From NCBI GenBank assembly GCA_907163375.1, contig CAJQUW010006815.1:1-64000 (forward strand): a stretch of 64,000 nt of DNA, given 5' to 3'. The position numbers and the translations under genes are program-made. The notes under the pieces were generated by a model. That model worked only from the letters and a program-made list of their open reading frames with translations, ran no database searches and was not told the origin of the DNA. Positions within the stretch are counted from its first letter, which is position 1. Each line of letters opens with the position of its first letter. Shown one piece after another: positions 60,959 to 64,000 of the stretch. Source of the DNA: Prostheceraeus crozeri (taxonomy: Eukaryota; Platyhelminthes; Polycladida; Euryleptidae).

Positions 60959-61621
60959 GCATGCTTTTAATTTTGCACTTTTCACGGGCAACCGTTCGAG
61001 AGAAATCATTATTGAATTTTCTACGAGATTTGCGGTCGTCATCGTTATCTCACTCAAAAAATGAATTTTACAAGAAAGCGAGGTTGCGCAGCACAATTAC
61101 AGATATTTGATGAAGTCAATCACACACGTAATTCTTAGCTATCTTACTACCGGTTAATTCCCCAACTCAGCATTCCATTCGTAACCATTACTTGACAGTC
61201 AATTCCAATGGAAATTTCAAGTATGCAACAATTAGTATGCAACAATTAGTATGACGCAAAATACCAGTCAAATGCGCAATAGTAAGCAGTTCACCACACC
61301 TAAGTAAGATGCAAAAATTGCAACCATAACATTTTACAACTCTCGAAATTTTCAGAAAGAATTTCAAATTTTAATGTTGCGGCATTCATAAAATCAAATA
61401 TTCATGAAAAGCGGCTTATAGTGGGCAATTTACAGTTTACAGAGCCCTCATAAACAGCACCGCTGCACTTTTTTCCAATGTTGTGACAGTTTATACTGCA
61501 GTCTGGACAAACTTTTGCATAATAGCCTGTACATTCTAACATACAAAAGTAGCTAGGGAAACAATTGACTTATGATGAAGGCACTATGTGTCTGTTAATG
61601 ATTCTGAGTTGTAAAACTTAC

Positions 61622-61765
61622 TGTAGCCGGCAAACTTCGTCCAGACTTTCCCCCATTATCCAGTAATCCAATTGTGCTAGCGGACTTGCGCTTCAAATCG
61701 ACCTCCTCCTTCAATGCATGAGGAATACCGCCTTTTCCGTAACTGCCAGGTCCAGGAACTTCATC
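61622..61765 (-). CDS. LEXM: LEXM-like exon (VPGPGSYGKGG repeat)
   Basis: This exon is 144 bp, 48 codons, phase 0 at both ends. The acceptor is CATTAAG and the donor is a perfect GTAAGT. It encodes DEVPGPGSYGKGG, then an Ala/Lys/Glu-rich stretch (HALKEEVDLKRK) and a serine-rich end (SASTIGLLDNGGKSGRSLPA). It carries one PG-rich repeat. The next coding exon to the left is 8.7 kb away, and the intron to the right is only 232 bp. Confidence 0.9.
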
Positions 61766-61997
61766 CTTAATGAGTAAAAGGAAGAGAAAGCTATTAATAT
61801 ACCGATAGAAATAATATTAGCAACGTCATAAATGTCGCAGATTCTTTCTTTTGAATAATTTTATCTCTGAAGATCGAATTTTTGAAAATCAGTCAATGAG
61901 GAATCCCGAGAATTCACAGAAAATTACTACCCGTGCATTCGTAAAAAACATCAAGCAAGAATATGTCGTCATATGAAGAAAAAGTAAAAAATCTTAC

Positions 61998-62120
61998 TTT
62001 CTTTCCATCATTGAATCGTTTTTCCAGTGTTTGCAAGACACCAAGACCACTTCGTGGCTTTCTGTCATCAACTTCAAGAAAATCTGAGTATTCATAGGTT
62101 CCGGGACCAAGCTTCCGTTT
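61998..62120 (-). CDS. LEXM: LEXM-like exon, first visible (GPGTYEY repeat)
   Basis: This exon is 123 bp (41 codons, phase 0 at both ends), preceded on the minus strand by a TTTTATTACAG acceptor and followed by a GTAAGA donor. It begins KRKLGPGTYEYSDFLE and ends FNDGKK. The LGPGTY motif is a sperm-tail PG-rich repeat, and the following SDFLE...KPRSGLGVL stretch matches the second repeat region of vertebrate LEXM as I remember it. The exon starts in mid-protein, so at least one upstream exon encoding the N-terminal repeat must exist. I could not find it before the window end. Confidence 0.9.
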
Positions 62121-64000
62121 CTGTAATAAAATGAAAAAATAATACTCGTACGAGTATGTATGAATTTGCCGTGAATATAGTATTCTCTCTCTCTGTACAT
62201 TGCTGTATATATTTTCATTAACTTCCACAATGTTTCTTTCGCTTCAGCATAATTCGAAAGCTTTCTATAGAGATGCATATTGCGCTCATATGAAGGCAAA
62301 TATTTCTTCGACGATATTTTATGATGAAGATTAACAACCATGTTGACTCCTTCCAAAAATCTCGTGCAAGACAAATGAAGTCAAAACAGCCAAAATTGAG
62401 CGACAATGAATTAATGACATGGGACAAAGCTGAGGTTTACAAGACTCGTCTGGAAATGCGTTTATTCTGCTTGACAAGAATTGAAAAGGAGCTTCTAAAT
62501 CATTGATTCAAATTATTAATTATCCAAGTTTTGCATAAAATGTGGTTTGTTATGACACTGATTGTACAAGGTGTCATCATCAATCATGTGCGCAAACAAG
62601 CAGCTCGATTTGATAAGGTCTTCTCAATGAAAGTAATTTTCCTGCATATCTTGCCGATTTGTTTGTGTAACATGGCTTTACAAAAAGATTTTTTGAATTT
62701 CCAGTCATAATGGAATTCGCTAGGTAAACGGAACCATACCGATAACATTCGTGGTAGTAAATTTTCTTTTCAACAATGATGTAAGAATTGTCTTTTAATT
62801 TTCACTTTTTCCATAGTCTCATATTCTTTGATCAAAGTCTTATAGATAAGTCTACTTCTTTTGCCACATGGATCAGTTAGATATGGATCATTTTTTAAAT
62901 ATCGATAGTAAGGAACCCAAGTACTTGTAAAATGTCTTTCTTTGCTGTAAGCCTTGATATACTTCGACCAGCTCTTTGGTCATCGTCAGAAGAAAGGATT
63001 TTATAGGGTGACACAATTGAAAATTCATGCATGAAGAGAAGCATAGAGAAATACATATAATGACAAATGATGGGAACCGTTGAGTTCGAAGGAAAGGAAG
63101 GAAGTGGGCCTCTATGATCTATGTTCTGTATTGTCCATAAAATCAAATATGAAGTAGGCTACACAAAGCAGGAACAACGGAGGCACACTCAAGGTAAGTG
63201 TTACACACATAAAAAGTCTGAGAGGGCTTCTGGTTAAATTGTATTTAATGTGTTGAAAGAAATAAGAGTGAAAATTTTCACAACGCTTTGCTCATCGCAT
63301 GTTGAGCATTTTCAAGGGTACATGTAAAAATAAATGAAGAATATCACGATAAATTTTGCAGGAAGCTCTTCATCATGAAAATCGAAAGCGAGTACGTGAG
63401 TGTCATCGCCCTTCATTATCTGATCCTCTAAAGTTCTTTAAAATTTTTCTTTTTATAACCGCAATAACATCCTCTCCTTAAGTACATTATCAACTAAAAT
63501 CGCAGGATTGTTGAGGTCAATGGAATCGGAATTCTGGAATCTTGTTCGATGCAATTATCGGAATAATTCGACATTTAATGACTCTCAACTGGTGTAAATT
63601 GAAGTGTTTGCAGATTTGATTTACCATCATATTTGAGGAAAATAGCTGCCAGATTGTCATATGTCGACAATTTGATTTCCTCGCCCATCGTAAAATGATG
63701 GAATGAGGCTCTTCAGCCTTGTTAAGGAAAGTTTTTGACATTTTCATGCACATGAGAAATAGAAGAAAATTATCAAACATATTTCATTGTCAATATACAC
63801 GTCACCTAAGGACGTAATTCATCCTTCTCATAGCAGAAAAGAGTTGGATAACAATAAATGCATTGGACTTTCTCCAGAGTGCAGTACCTAGAATATTTTG
63901 AAAGTCCATGCATATCGACAAATATGATTTCCAACCCCTCTATAGTCATAAGTTGTGAGTCTAATTGGTTCACTTGAAGTAAGACTACGATCAATTAGCC
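62121..64000. other. Intron upstream of the first visible LEXM exon
   Basis: No PG-rich repeat motif or other N-terminal LEXM exon was found on the minus strand here, so the preceding exon probably lies beyond the window. A 61-codon plus-strand frame at 62321-62506 has no family resemblance. Confidence 0.5.

Larger units (their letters stand above)
19076..62120 (-). other. LEXM: LEXM/CIMAP2-like gene locus (six coding exons, 5' incomplete)
   Basis: The locus runs right to left through coding exons 62120-61998, 61765-61622, 52958-52815, 42179-42009, 34335-34073 and 19205-19076. Introns are 232, 8663, 10635, 7673 and 14867 bp. All junctions are AG/GT. The first five exons join in phase 0, and the last junction splits an Arg codon 2+1. 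The joined product is about 324 residues. It has GPG-Y repeats (GPGTY, GPGSY, GPGTY, GPGQY, GPGTY, then GAGRY) and landmarks I recognise from vertebrate LEXM: FSGDRxKP, ERIYW and NPVGxGRY. STPG-type proteins are associated with ciliary or sperm axonemal microtubules, and the vertebrate gene was also named lymphocyte expansion molecule. The start codon and N-terminal exons are not visible in 62121-64000. The identity is from recalled family motifs, not a search. Confidence 0.85.

Noticed and set aside
62321..62506. 61-codon plus-strand frame with charged, coding-like composition
   Set aside because: Wrong strand for the LEXM gene, no splice sites of note and no recognised motif.

Overview
This is animal nuclear DNA: AT-rich, intron-bearing, mostly non-coding, and heavily loaded with transposable elements of metazoan types (Tc1/mariner, BEL/Pao, an LTR element with PR-RT-RH-IN order, a LINE, tRNA-derived SINE-like sequences and several foldback/MITE-like elements). 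Frequent TAGGCCTA and ACATGTACATGT words are compatible with a marine invertebrate, possibly an echinoderm or similar deuterostome. That placement is only an impression. Nothing prokaryotic is present.

The one clear host gene lies on the minus strand from 62120 down to 19076. Six coding exons with canonical splice sites and consistent phases encode about 324 residues of a sperm-tail PG-rich-repeat protein of the LEXM (C1orf177/CIMAP2) family. The N-terminal exons are not seen and probably lie beyond 64000. The last coding exon (19076-19205) is 15 kb from the previous one. It is recognised because the apparent TGA after the preceding exon overlaps a good splice donor (CAG|GTGAAT) whose phase matches.

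The large introns are full of mobile DNA. The last intron (19206-34072) holds a decayed Tc1 copy (about 20.1-20.9 kb), a decayed BEL/Pao element (21.3-24.7 kb), two long hairpins (25.2-25.4 and 28.8-29.0 kb), a pair of short elements with inverted ends (25.6-26.1 kb) and a structurally complete LTR retrotransposon (29136-33475). The LTRs of that element are identical and it has a 5-bp target duplication. It sits inside an older transposase-like gene fragment (DUF4817-type helix-turn-helix) whose frame continues across the insertion. The 34-42 kb intron holds a degenerate LINE (36.0-39.3 kb). The 42-53 kb intron holds a third Tc1 relic (49.3-50.0 kb). The 53-61.6 kb intron holds a SINE-like and two tRNA-like sequences (55.9-57.0 kb).

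The left 19 kb is intergenic or of unassigned function. It contains a possible promoter and first exon (about 4.93-5.15 kb), a 680-bp long-TIR element with a 12-bp minisatellite and 9-bp target duplication (6480-7159), a GGAGTC-rich hAT-like element (7274-8048), a 662-bp element with a perfect 8-bp target duplication (10834-11495) and a Tc1 element with both TIRs and TA duplications but a deleted transposase (14129-15672). The most interesting signals are the young LTR element (candidate -1 frameshift site, two possible homopolymer frameshifts, unusual protease motif and no conventional primer site), its nesting in the DUF4817 gene, and the hairpin and foldback elements.
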